Shown here in pieces: positions 25,684-34,249 of a stretch of DNA of 53,076 nucleotides. Both the position numbers and the translations under genes were made by a program. The notes under the pieces are model-generated. The model did not search any database. It was not told the origin of the DNA and was given only the letters and a program-made list of their open reading frames with translations. The stretch's first letter is position 1. Every line of letters starts with the position of its first letter. The DNA comes from Kiritimatiellia bacterium (GTDB taxonomy: Bacteria > Verrucomicrobiota > Kiritimatiellia > RFP12 > UBA1067): positions 1 to 53,076 of the forward strand of contig JAFQYM010000006.1 of NCBI GenBank assembly GCA_017406465.1. Direction: 5' to 3'.

Positions 25684-27150
25684 TCAGTTCCCCGAATACT
25701 CCGACGGAACCTGCGTGTTCAAATAGCCGGTATCGAGATAATCCGTGACCTTCATGTCGCCGTCGACCATCCGGAGCGAACGCTGGAACGACACGTCGTG
25801 CGAGACGGACGAGCCCCAGGCCGCGTCCGCGGCGCGCATGTACATCAGCCGCCACTCCTTGCCGCGCAGACGATGCCAGGTGGTCTCGATGAAGCCGAAG
25901 CCGCCCGGGGTCTTCACGATGTAGTCCGCCATCGGCTTCATTGCGTTGTAGTTCATCCACGGGCAGCCCGCGACGCTGAACCCCTTCTCGGCGAAAAACG
26001 AAATCGTCGGCCACTCTTCGCGCTTCTCCTTCATGTTGCCGTAGGAATACTGCCAGTCGCAGATGATGATGTCCTTGGGAAGCGTAGCGAGCCCCTCGAC
26101 GTATTCCGCGTTGCCGTTCTTCACGAAATCCTTCCAGCGCGGGTCCTTCTTGTCGAGGAACATGTCGTGCCAGATCATCGCCCGTGCGCCGCGCGACTTC
26201 ACGAACTCCGAAAGGCCCGCGATGTGGCGGCACACGAGTTCCACGTTTGGCGTCTTGGTGCATTCGGGGCAGGTCTGCGGCTCGGCCTCGTCGCAGCCGA
26301 TGTGGAAGAAAGGCGGGTTGCCGAAGTTCTCGTGCAGCTCGGCAATCAACTCGCGGAGAACACGCTGCGTCTCGGGGTTGGAGAGACACCAGTTCCAGCC
26401 GCTGGGCTCGAAGAGCGGCGCGTACTCCGGATGCATGTCGAGCGCGCTGTGCTTGAGCGAACCACCGCCGCGCGAGAACGAGGCGTGCCCGTAGCAGTTT
26501 ATCTGCGGAATGAGCGTGATGCCAAGATCCTTACCGAGCGCGACAAGGCGGCTCGTCTCGGCCTTCGTCATCGGCGCGTTTGGCCAGCAGCGCCACGGAT
26601 GCTTCTCGCTTTTGTAGGTTCCCCATGGCTCGACAATCGCGTAGTTGAACTTGAGGAGCGCCGCCAGGCGAATCGCGCGCTCGATCTGCTGCGGACGCGT
26701 TTCGGGGAACCAGCAGAGGTGCACGGCGCGGAACGCGAGGTGCGGGCTGTCCGTGATCGAAAGCGTCGGGAGGATCATCCCATCCGTCTTCATGGTGCCG
26801 CGCTTCGCGATGGCGAGCTGGCGCAGGGTGTAGCTCGCCCACTTGACGCCCGCAAGCGCGTTGGCCCTGATCTTCACGCCGTTTGCGTCGACATTCGCCG
26901 CATAGCCTTCGTCGCCTTCCGCCGCCAGGCCGGTCACGCCGGCGGCGACCTTCGGCGCGTAGTCGCCGTACCACTCCTTCAGGTGCGACGCGAGCCACGG
27001 AGCGGCGGCGGAGTCGGGACACTCCACCGCCACGGTCGTCGACGCGTCGAACGGCACGTAGGCCTTTTGGTCCATCTGGAACGTCTGCCCCGCGATGGAC
27101 GCAAAGGGCATGAGCGTCAGGAAAGCGACGATACGGCTACGCAGCTTCAT
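25684..27150 (-). CDS. Glycoside hydrolase family 20-like (beta-N-acetylhexosaminidase)
   Basis: The 488-residue exported enzyme has a signal peptide, an N-terminal GH20b-like domain (VPFDASTTVAVECPDSAAA), and a barrel with the strand LIPQINCYGHAS and catalytic HIGCDEAE, the family's Asp-Glu pair. It should release terminal GlcNAc or GalNAc. ATG 27150 follows GGAGG, and the upstream oxidoreductase stop is one base away (TGA-A-ATG), so the two are coupled. Confidence 0.82.
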   Translation of the reverse strand: MKLRSRIVAFLTLMPFASIAGQTFQMDQKAYVPFDASTTVAVECPDSAAAPWLASHLKEWYGDYAPKVAAGVTGLAAEGDEGYAANVDANGVKIRANALAGVKWASYTLRQLAIAKRGTMKTDGMILPTLSITDSPHLAFRAVHLCWFPETRPQQIERAIRLAALLKFNYAIVEPWGTYKSEKHPWRCWPNAPMTKAETSRLVALGKDLGITLIPQINCYGHASFSRGGGSLKHSALDMHPEYAPLFEPSGWNWCLSNPETQRVLRELIAELHENFGNPPFFHIGCDEAEPQTCPECTKTPNVELVCRHIAGLSEFVKSRGARAMIWHDMFLDKKDPRWKDFVKNGNAEYVEGLATLPKDIIICDWQYSYGNMKEKREEWPTISFFAEKGFSVAGCPWMNYNAMKPMADYIVKTPGGFGFIETTWHRLRGKEWRLMYMRAADAAWGSSVSHDVSFQRSLRMVDGDMKVTDYLDTGYLNTQVPSEYSGN

Positions 27151-27151
27151 T

Positions 27152-28237
27152 TCATTTACCTCCAACCTTCGCTATTTTACCAGATTGGATGGACTCGTAG
27201 CAACCCAACATGGCCTGAATCGTCTCCTTGTGCCACTTGAGGTTGATGAGCGGCGTCTTGTGCTCGCGGATGCAGGCGACGAACTCGTCGATGAGCCCGA
27301 TCCACTCGTCGAAATAGGTGTACTGGACGGTGTAGCGGTCGTTCGGCGCGCCGTTGTGGTAGACGTTCGGGCCGAAGCAGTCGCAGCTTATCATCCCCTT
27401 GTCGCCGGTGATGGTGACGTTCACCTCCATGCGCTTCGGGAAGCGCTCCCAGCCGGGGCCAGGGACTTTCAGCTTTTCCTCGAGGCGCGACCAGCTCGGA
27501 TCGAACAGAAACGCAGTTCCGTCTTTCATCTTGCCGACGGCCATGAGCATGTCCTCGACCTTAAGCCCGTCGCGCAGGTTCGGCGCGACCTCGGCGTAGA
27601 TGTAGTCGAACGACGAGCCTGTCAGATGGCGGATCAAGTCGAAGATGTGCGGATGGTCGCACAAGGCGCCGCCGCGGAAGCGCGGGTCTCCGGCTTTAAG
27701 CGGAACGACGCTGCCGAAGCTTGACTTCGGGTCGCCCTGCCAAGGGAACGCCCAAACCGGCGAGAGCGTGATGTTCGTCGCCTGGAAGCTCTTGATCTTG
27801 CCGATCGCGCCATCGGCTATGAGCTTCTTGAGGCGGCGGACGACCGAGTTGTAGTGCATCTCGAGCTCGATCTGGCAGACAACGCCCGCCTTGTCGCAGA
27901 GGGCGATCATCTCGTCGTATTCCTTCATGTCGAAGGTCGGGATCTTCATCGAGAGGATGTGGATGCCCTTCTCGGCGCACCACTTCACCTGCTCGAAGTG
28001 GCGGTCGTTCGCGGAGGCGATGACGATGGCCTCGATATCCGGGTGCTTGCGGTACATCTCCTCGGGGTCGAGGTAGCAGGGAACGCCCGTCTTGTAGAGC
28101 TCGTACGTCTTCTTCGCCTCCGCGTCCTGGGCGCAGGAGGCGACCCAGTCGAGCTTCTGGTTGTCGAGAAGCGTCTGGTAGTACTTGCGGGTATGACCGT
28201 GCGTCATGCCCATCATTGCGATCTTTACTGGTTTCAT
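27152..28237 (-). CDS. Gfo/Idh/MocA-family oxidoreductase
   Basis: The 361-residue protein has an N-terminal Rossmann domain (KIAMMGMTHGHTRKYY in place of the usual GxGxxG) and family blocks AIVIASANDRHFEQVKWCAEKG, KIPTFDM and a substrate region with HPHIFDLIRHLTG. These enzymes oxidise or epimerise sugars using NAD(P). The altered glycine motif (MGMTHGH) is typical of a subfamily with histidines in the dinucleotide loop. It is second in the operon begun by the unassigned gene at 28344. Confidence 0.88.
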   Translation of the reverse strand: MKPVKIAMMGMTHGHTRKYYQTLLDNQKLDWVASCAQDAEAKKTYELYKTGVPCYLDPEEMYRKHPDIEAIVIASANDRHFEQVKWCAEKGIHILSMKIPTFDMKEYDEMIALCDKAGVVCQIELEMHYNSVVRRLKKLIADGAIGKIKSFQATNITLSPVWAFPWQGDPKSSFGSVVPLKAGDPRFRGGALCDHPHIFDLIRHLTGSSFDYIYAEVAPNLRDGLKVEDMLMAVGKMKDGTAFLFDPSWSRLEEKLKVPGPGWERFPKRMEVNVTITGDKGMISCDCFGPNVYHNGAPNDRYTVQYTYFDEWIGLIDEFVACIREHKTPLINLKWHKETIQAMLGCYESIQSGKIAKVGGK

Positions 28238-28266
28238 AAAATATTGTCTTTCTTTTTTGACAGGAT

Positions 28267-28345
28267 TGAGATGAGTTGGAGTTTTGAGTTGGAGTTGGAG
28301 AGCGGAATCTTTCTTTCTCGAACTCGAGCTCTACACTCCAACTTT
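28267..28345. repeat. Hairpin of GAGTTGGAG units
   Basis: GAGTTGGAGTTTTGAGTTGG and following units face CTCGAACTCGAGCTCTACAC then TCCAAC. It occupies the spacer between the unknown gene and the Gfo/Idh gene. A relative is at 38137. Confidence 0.65.
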
Positions 28346-29096
28346 ATCTGACCTCTGCAACCTTTATCGACTGGTTGGTGTCGAGGCCCTTCTTGACGGC
28401 GATCGTCTTCGCGGCCTTCGACTTGTCGGCGGCGAACGCAAGCTTCGCGGCCTTCGTCGCCTTCGCCCATGCGGCCTTCCAGACCTTCGCGTCGGCGCGC
28501 TTCTGCAGAAGCGCAAACGCGGCGCGGACGTTCCATATCTCGTCGTATGAAAGCCCGAAGAGTTCCGTATCGACGTCGGTAAACTCCTCCATGCCGTCCG
28601 CACCCCAGCAGCGGATCGACTCGTGCTTAGTGTGAGTGTCAACCGTCTGGTCGCAGGCGACGCCGCGCTTCGCGATGATCTCGTGGCGATCGTATGGTTC
28701 GGCGCCCTTCGGGAGCCCCGCGCCGATCTCGACCGAGACGTTCACGTCGTTGGCGAGCTTAGCGAGGACGTTGATTGCGAGCCCGTTTGCAACAGCCATG
28801 ACCCGGACGACATCCGATGCGCCAAGGTATGCGGCGAGATCAAGTTCCTTTGCAAGCATCCCCTCGATGTCCGCGCCCTTCGGCGCGAAACTCGCAAACC
28901 TGAGTGTCGAGACGCCCTCGAGCGTGCCGTTCTCGGTCATCTTCTTGAGCTCGACGATCTTGCGTTCCATGCGCCCGGGCAGAAGCGGCGTCGCACCGAC
29001 ATAGCAGTGTCCGTCCTTGATGGTTATCTCGCCTTTCGCGGCTCCGTACTTCTCTCTCAGGAAGTCGAGAGACTTGTTCATTTTCTTGATGTTCAT
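28344..29096 (-). CDS. Conserved-looking protein of unknown function (first gene of GH20/asparaginase operon)
   Basis: I do not recognise a family for this 250-residue soluble protein. It has no signal peptide, alternates alpha and beta (VVRVMAVANGLAINVLAKL, VNVSVEIGAGLPKGAEPYDR), contains several polar clusters (ACDQTVDTHTKHESIRCWGADG) that could be an active site, and ends in a Lys/Ala-rich tail. ATG 29096 is preceded by AAAGGC. It is the first gene behind a TTGGCGGAA-type operator, followed by Gfo/Idh, GH20-like and asparaginase genes, so a role in amino-sugar or glycan catabolism is plausible. Confidence 0.6.
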   Translation of the reverse strand: MNIKKMNKSLDFLREKYGAAKGEITIKDGHCYVGATPLLPGRMERKIVELKKMTENGTLEGVSTLRFASFAPKGADIEGMLAKELDLAAYLGASDVVRVMAVANGLAINVLAKLANDVNVSVEIGAGLPKGAEPYDRHEIIAKRGVACDQTVDTHTKHESIRCWGADGMEEFTDVDTELFGLSYDEIWNVRAAFALLQKRADAKVWKAAWAKATKAAKLAFAADKSKAAKTIAVKKGLDTNQSIKVAEVR

Positions 29097-29141
29097 GTTC
29101 TTGCCTTTGAGTTTGTTGGCATCTCGTTTTAAAACACAAGT

Positions 29142-29207
29142 ATTATACAACATCGCAGCGGAGAATGAAATATTCAAACGGCAAAATAAATATCATCTTT
29201 CCGCCAA
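29142..29207 (-). promoter_or_regulatory. Operon promoter with operator (site 4)
   Basis: Half-sites TTGGCGGAA (from 29207) and TTGCCG (from 29184, one base further apart than elsewhere); -10 TATAAT at 29142-29147. Offsets are 60 and 37. About 15 bases beyond the first half-site are also shared with site 5 (TGTCAGACC region). Confidence 0.7.
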
Positions 29208-29310
29208 TGTCAGACCGATAGAGCAGTTTGTCCGAAAGAGCGTTATACAGCGGTTTCGCTGTCCTCCGGATTCCGGCAGGTTCTCAAACCAGTTGCAAAA
29301 CATCCAGTTT

Positions 29311-29358
29311 GGCCATGTAGAACATGTAGATCGTGTAGAAGTTCGGCTCTACATGGTT
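29311..29358. repeat. Repeat of ATGTAGAACATGTAGA units
   Basis: GCCATGTAGAACATGTAGA, a middle part, then CTCTACATGG. Downstream of the ATPase/nuclease stop at 29384. The 284-base spacer 29100-29383 holds only the promoter, the operator and this element. Confidence 0.6.
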
Positions 29359-29383
29359 AAAGAAATAGGTTTTGCAATTACCT

Positions 29384-30970
29384 CTACAGGCTTTCAATCA
29401 CCGGCTCGTCGATGTTGCGCTTCTTGGCGCTGAAGTTGATGCCAATGAGCGTCACCGGACGCCTGCCGCCCTTGTAGGCGTCGGCATAGCCCTTCTCGCG
29501 TATTTGGCGGATGGCGGCTCTCGCGCTCTTGTTGAACTTGAACTCGAAGACGTACACCGCCTTCTTCGTCTCGACTATCGCGTCGGCATAGCCGAGGAGC
29601 GAGGGCGCTTCCGGCTGCGGCTTTGCACCGACCATCTTCATGAACAAAAGGAAATAGCGCTTTGCCTCTGCCTCGTTCTTCACTCTCCATGTCGGAGGAA
29701 GCGCGGCGTATAGGCCAAACAGCGAAGAGTAGAGAAGTCCACGCACATCCCCTCCCGCAAGCTGCCGCTTTGCGACGTCGACAAGCGCGTCGAACGACGA
29801 TGCCTCCATGTGCATGACGGTACGCCAGAAGTTCGACGTGAGGTTCTCGCGCACCTCCCTGTTCGGCGTTCCAAGGACGAGTCCCGTGACATGCCGACCG
29901 TCCTCGTCTGACCATTTCACATCCTTTATCGTAAGGTATCCGCTCTGATAGAGCAACGGAATCCACGGAAGGTCGGTCGCGTCGCACACGTCAAGATCGC
30001 CGGGTGTCGTTTCTACGTCTTTTAGTTCTGAAGGCATCCTGCCGCTGGCCTGAAGACGCTCCACGATCAGAGTGGGAATCCCCGTCTTCGACCAGTAGTC
30101 AGTGAGGATGCCGGAAGGAAGCGCCTGCCCGACGGAAACGGGATTCAGCACCTTGACGCTGGAGTACGGCGAGAAGCGGTACGAGTCGTACCAGCAAAGC
30201 AACTGCCTCATTGCCTCTTCTCGTGTACACTTGAGCTTCTTCGCGAACGCGCCGAGCTGCGGAGCGAGCGTCGTCTCAATCTCCTTGCGCGTGTAGCCGA
30301 GCATCCCTGCGAACTCCGGCCTGTCCATCGTGAGGTCCGTGAGGTTGTTTAACGCGGAGAACACCGAGAGTTTCGTGAACTTCGAGACGCCCGTCATCAT
30401 CATGAAGCGGATCGCCCCCACATTGTCCTTGATGCCGCCGTAGAAGTCGTGCAGCATGGCGCGCGCAGCGCCGATCTTACCCGTCTGGAGGAACTTCTGG
30501 AGCGGCACGTCGTATTCGTCTATCAGCAAGACAAACCGTCCATGTTTCTTGGCAAACGCCTCCAGAGTCAGCGAGAACGCCTTGCCGCTGTTTCCGCAAT
30601 CGCGCCACTCGACATTCAGCCCGTAGTTTTTCGCGATGCGCCTTGCAATTCCCCGGAGGTTCTTTTCAAGTCCGGCCAGGTCGGAAGCTGTCTCCGACCT
30701 CATGTTAAGCTCGATTACGGGATACGTCTTCGACCAGTCCCACTTCTTCTCGATCTTGAGTCCCTTGAATAGGTCTTTCCGCCCCTGGAAGAGATACTTG
30801 AATGTCGAGAGCATCAGCGACTTGCCGAAGCGGCGCGGACGCGAGATGAAGAACAGAGTGCCGTTCTTTCCGTTCGCCAGCTTCCACAGCATGTCCGTCT
30901 TGTCAACGTATGCATAGCCGTCCTTGATCAGCCGTTCGAAGTCGTAGTTGTCTGTCGCAATCGGTTTCAT
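29384..30970 (-). CDS. AAA-ATPase-like protein with PD-(D/E)XK nuclease domain (DUF1703 type)
   Basis: The 528-residue protein opens DNYDFERLIKDGYAYVDKT and FISRPRRFGKSLMLSTF (P-loop), the standard start of AAA-ATPase_like/DUF1703 proteins, then VLLIDEYDVPLQ (Walker B). The C-terminal PDDEXK_9 nuclease block is GYADAIVETKKAVYVFEFKF. Many anaerobe genomes carry dozens of copies; the role is unknown. TATAAT lies seven bases before the ATG and there is no ribosome-binding site, so the message should be leaderless. Confidence 0.88.
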   Translation of the reverse strand: MKPIATDNYDFERLIKDGYAYVDKTDMLWKLANGKNGTLFFISRPRRFGKSLMLSTFKYLFQGRKDLFKGLKIEKKWDWSKTYPVIELNMRSETASDLAGLEKNLRGIARRIAKNYGLNVEWRDCGNSGKAFSLTLEAFAKKHGRFVLLIDEYDVPLQKFLQTGKIGAARAMLHDFYGGIKDNVGAIRFMMMTGVSKFTKLSVFSALNNLTDLTMDRPEFAGMLGYTRKEIETTLAPQLGAFAKKLKCTREEAMRQLLCWYDSYRFSPYSSVKVLNPVSVGQALPSGILTDYWSKTGIPTLIVERLQASGRMPSELKDVETTPGDLDVCDATDLPWIPLLYQSGYLTIKDVKWSDEDGRHVTGLVLGTPNREVRENLTSNFWRTVMHMEASSFDALVDVAKRQLAGGDVRGLLYSSLFGLYAALPPTWRVKNEAEAKRYFLLFMKMVGAKPQPEAPSLLGYADAIVETKKAVYVFEFKFNKSARAAIRQIREKGYADAYKGGRRPVTLIGINFSAKKRNIDEPVIESL

Positions 30971-30977
30971 GGCGCAT

Positions 30978-31006
30978 ATTATACCAAAATCATCGAACGA
31001 GATTCA
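30978..31006 (-). promoter_or_regulatory. Promoter of a leaderless message
   Basis: TATAAT at 30978-30983, seven bases before the ATG of the ATPase/nuclease; -35 is weak (TGAATC, 17-base spacer). Confidence 0.6.
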
Positions 31007-31038
31007 TGCCCCCGATGGGGATTGAGCCGCAAATGGCC

Positions 31039-31071
31039 TGAAAAATCAGCGTTTCGCGGGGCTTGTCCCCG
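31039..31071 (+). repeat. RAYT-associated short repeat, copy 5
   Basis: CTGAAAAATCAGCGTTTCGC, then GGGGCTTGTCCCC. Nearest relative of copy 3 at 1589, 30 kb from the transposase. Confidence 0.6.
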
Positions 31072-31094
31072 CCGATTTCAATGCGGGCGCCGCT

Positions 31095-33254
31095 TCAGCG
31101 GATGAGGATTCGGAAACCTGGAAGCGCGTTTTCCCATTCACCGAGAAGCGAGGTAAAAACACCGTCGCCCGTGAATCGCACACCCGACAACGCCGAGCCG
31201 ATTGTCGCGAGCGGGAAGGTTCGGACAGGATTTACAGGATTGACAGGATTTTTCTCTCTCAATCTTGTAAATCCTGTTAATCCTGTCTGAACCTCGACAC
31301 CATACGTCTTCGCCGCGTAGTCGAACACAAAGCGAAAGGTGTAGTCAACGCCCGTCTGCGGCGTCACGCCGTCGGCCTCGACATCGACCCAGCCCTTCCC
31401 ACCCCGCATTGAGCCGCCTTCGGCGCTCGCTTCGCTCGGGGGATACGTTCCCAGTTCCCCGTTCCCCGCTTTCGTCCACACCTGAAACGACCCGTTCGTG
31501 CCGAGCCAGATTGCCGCCTGTGCCGTGTTGCTTGGTGCGGCGTATTCAAGCGGTATTGCGTCGAACGTCGCCGTCACGTCCATTGTCACGCGGTTTCCGC
31601 CGGACGACGTATTGGGCGTGAACATGCTGTCGCCGCCGAGTTCCGCTTTCCATGTGCTGCCGCTCCATGCAAGAGACGGCTCCCACGTACCCGTGCGGCC
31701 TACCGAAAGGAACGACTCGTCCACCCAGCCAAGGTCGAATGATGCCGGACGACAGTACATCTCGGCTATCACCGGGTTGTGGTCGGAGGTGACGATATCT
31801 TCCACGACGTATGAACTCTGCACGAGGAAATCGTCCTTGTGTACCTTATCGACGGAAATGTAGTCGAGGATATAGCCACCCGTGGCGTTGTGCCCGTGGT
31901 ACGTCCGCGCATTGCCGTTCGTGGGCGAGAGGATTTCAAGAAACTCATTGAACCTATCCATGTTCACCCAATATGGCCGCGTGTTCCAGTCGCCGCAGAG
32001 GAAGACGGGCTTCGTATATTTGGTGAACGCATCGCGGATCGTCGCAATTGCCACTGCATTCGACGCTTGGACCACTGCACCGTCACCTCCTGACTTGGTT
32101 GTATCAAGATGCGTCACGGCGACGCAGAAGTTCGTGAACTCGCAAATAAGGCAGTACCGGTCGCCGTAGCCCTGATCTGACATTTTGAGAAAAACTTCCT
32201 CTTTTGACAGCGGCGCCTCCTTCGAAAGAATCAAATTGCCACAGAAAGTCTTATGCATGCCAGTGAGTTTGGCAAGTATCGTCGCCTCCGGGTGAGCTTC
32301 GGTGTCACGCACCTCGTTGATGCAGCAGAAGTCTGGGTTCTCGGCGAGAATCCGCGCAGCCGTGCGGTCGGGGATGATCGTGTTCACCTCGTCGTAGCAG
32401 TACTGGACGTTGTAAGTCATCAAACGGAATCCGCCGTTCGGAAGCGACGGCCTGACGGTCGCAGAGGACTGCGACCCTCCCGATTCAGGCGCGACGAAAC
32501 GCGGCACCCCCGCGTCGGTTGCAATCGTCGCGTCCGGCCCCTCCGCCGCGCTTGCCGCGAGCTGCGCGTCCGTGAGAACGCCGCTCCACAAGCGCACTTC
32601 GTCGTATGCCGCGAGAGCATCATTGTCCGCCGTGTACTGCGAGTGGCCGAGATACAGGACGGGATCAGTGAACGTATGGACGCCGTTCGCCGCCGTCATC
32701 GAACCAGACCCCAGTAGTTCCCCCGTTGTCGCATCGCGCCTCTGCCAGCGCATGAAAGTCGAACTTTCGCTCTGCCGTTGGAGCGTAATAGCAATGTAGT
32801 AGTCCCTGCCGATTTCATAGCCGTTCGGGTTCGACCCCATCGTGTTGTCTTGATATGTCTTTGCGCCATTGGCGGAGTTGTAGAACTCGACGCGCTCGCT
32901 CGCAAGGGTCGTGCCGAACGACCAGCCGACGTAGAAGTAGTGCGTATCGTCCGCGCCGTAGTCGAATACGCGCGACCATTTCTTGACGCCATCGTGCCGC
33001 GCCCAGATTTCGATTGTCGCCGCCGCCGTGTCTATGATGTTCGTCCCGAGATTGATGTAGCCCTGACCGTGAGCGCCATTGTAACCCAAGTGGACGCGAT
33101 TGCCGTAGAGCGAGGCGTAGGTGCCGCACTTCACGGCCTCCGCCCCGCCTGCGGAATCCGACCAATCCCCGTTGAAACTCCACCGGTGCGTCAGCTCCGC
33201 GCCAGACGCCGAAAACGCCACAGATGCCACCGCACACACGGCAAGCCTGATCAT
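31095..33254 (-). CDS. Secreted LamG plus endonuclease/exonuclease/phosphatase-fold protein
   Basis: The product is about 719 residues: signal peptide MIRLAVCAVASVAFSASGAE, LamG domain (HRWSFNGDWSDSAGG to about residue 210), and an EEP catalytic domain with MTYNVQ, CINEVRD, CGDWNTRP and the terminal TSDHNPVIAE. The C-terminal module is shared with the metalloprotease at 16906 (FGWV/LGWV start, FTSLLG near the end, hydrophobic tail FRILIR). The EEP active-site residues are intact, so a secreted nuclease or phosphodiesterase is likely. Two repeat insertions are read in frame (31223-31291, giving NPVNPVNPV, and 31441-31470). The start could also be 15 bases upstream. It is last in the GH78 operon. 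Confidence 0.8.
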   Translation of the reverse strand: MIRLAVCAVASVAFSASGAELTHRWSFNGDWSDSAGGAEAVKCGTYASLYGNRVHLGYNGAHGQGYINLGTNIIDTAAATIEIWARHDGVKKWSRVFDYGADDTHYFYVGWSFGTTLASERVEFYNSANGAKTYQDNTMGSNPNGYEIGRDYYIAITLQRQSESSTFMRWQRRDATTGELLGSGSMTAANGVHTFTDPVLYLGHSQYTADNDALAAYDEVRLWSGVLTDAQLAASAAEGPDATIATDAGVPRFVAPESGGSQSSATVRPSLPNGGFRLMTYNVQYCYDEVNTIIPDRTAARILAENPDFCCINEVRDTEAHPEATILAKLTGMHKTFCGNLILSKEAPLSKEEVFLKMSDQGYGDRYCLICEFTNFCVAVTHLDTTKSGGDGAVVQASNAVAIATIRDAFTKYTKPVFLCGDWNTRPYWVNMDRFNEFLEILSPTNGNARTYHGHNATGGYILDYISVDKVHKDDFLVQSSYVVEDIVTSDHNPVIAEMYCRPASFDLGWVDESFLSVGRTGTWEPSLAWSGSTWKAELGGDSMFTPNTSSGGNRVTMDVTATFDAIPLEYAAPSNTAQAAIWLGTNGSFQVWTKAGNGELGTYPPSEASAEGGSMRGGKGWVDVEADGVTPQTGVDYTFRFVFDYAAKTYGVEVQTGLTGFTRLREKNPVNPVNPVRTFPLATIGSALSGVRFTGDGVFTSLLGEWENALPGFRILIR
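31223..31291. repeat. In-frame hairpin of ACAGGATT units
   Basis: GACAGGATTTACAGGATTG and units after it face AATCCTGTTAATCCTGTC. The hairpin lies inside the coding sequence and keeps the frame open, encoding alternating Asn-Pro-Val. Confidence 0.75.
31441..31470. repeat. In-frame GTTCCCAGTTCCCCGTTCCCC repeat arm
   Basis: A short tandem of GTTCCC(C) units lies inside the C-terminal module of the LamG-EEP protein, in the same region where the homologous module at 17211 carries a different repeat. Confidence 0.55.
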
Positions 33255-33289
33255 CGTGCATTCCCTCATGTTTTTAGCCTCTAACCTCA

Positions 33290-34249
33290 TTACACAATCC
33301 TGTCGCCCCAGAAGGCCACCGACACATCACTACACAGCGACTTCGCCTTGGGCAGGGCGCGGTCGATGTGGCATTTGTGCGCCCGCCCCTTGCCGACGGC
33401 GTGGCCAAGTTCCCACAGATGCCCGAACACAACGCGTTTCGGCCTGATTCTGCGCATCGCATCTGCAATATCAAGATCGGACATCGGAAAGAAAAGCCAG
33501 AGGTCGGGACGCCCCCATTTCACGCAAAGTTTGCCGTTAGACGGACGGCAGTCGCCGGTGTGCAAGAGCCGGAAGTCGCCAGTCTTGATCTCAAACGCCG
33601 TCGTAAAGTCAATCCCCCACGCTTCTTTCGCGTGATCAACGCGAAACGTCCGAATCTCTACGTCCTTTATCTTGAACACCTTCTCGCCAGGCGCATAGCC
33701 GCACTCGGACGCGCCCTTGTTGCAGAGAAAGTTAGATATAACCGTCTTCCCTGCGGAGTCCATCGCCTTGTAGAAGTCTCGCCGCCAATGGTCGCCGTGC
33801 TTGTGCGTGACAAGCGCGAAGTCGAGAAGAGGCGCGAACTCCTTCCCTCGCCTGTGGTTCAGATCGATGGAAAATAGCGACTTGCGCGTCTTGACGATGT
33901 TGCCCATGTTGTACACGCTCCACACGGCGGGTGCGCCGTCCGCTTCGACCGTCTCCTTCGCCTCGCGCAGCACCTTGTCGAAAGCGTCATCAAGCACCTT
34001 CAGCGCCTTGAAGCCACGTGTGTTGCCATCCTTCAGGTACGCGCTATAGGCCTCTGGCTCGACAAGTGCAGTCGCCGCGTCCCAATTGTCGATCCGTTCG
34101 CGCATCTGCCTCTCGCTGCGGCGGACGAGAGGGGTGCAATTCGCTGCGATCGCATTCGCGGCCGCGCCGAAACGCACACCGCCTGCCGCAAAAGCCGCCG
34201 CGCCGCAGACGAACTGCCGTCGCGACAGGTCGTTCTCTCGTTGCCTCAT
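33290..34249 (-). CDS. Tat-exported metallo-beta-lactamase-fold protein
   Basis: The 319-residue protein has a twin-arginine leader (LSRRQFVCGAAAFAAGG), and an MBL-fold metal motif THKHGDHW, then HTGDCR and VFGHLWELGHAVG. The substrate is unknown; relatives include UlaG-like lactonases and phosphodiesterases. The ATG overlaps the TGA of the GH78 gene (ATGA), so translation is coupled. Confidence 0.82.
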   Translation of the reverse strand: MRQRENDLSRRQFVCGAAAFAAGGVRFGAAANAIAANCTPLVRRSERQMRERIDNWDAATALVEPEAYSAYLKDGNTRGFKALKVLDDAFDKVLREAKETVEADGAPAVWSVYNMGNIVKTRKSLFSIDLNHRRGKEFAPLLDFALVTHKHGDHWRRDFYKAMDSAGKTVISNFLCNKGASECGYAPGEKVFKIKDVEIRTFRVDHAKEAWGIDFTTAFEIKTGDFRLLHTGDCRPSNGKLCVKWGRPDLWLFFPMSDLDIADAMRRIRPKRVVFGHLWELGHAVGKGRAHKCHIDRALPKAKSLCSDVSVAFWGDRIV

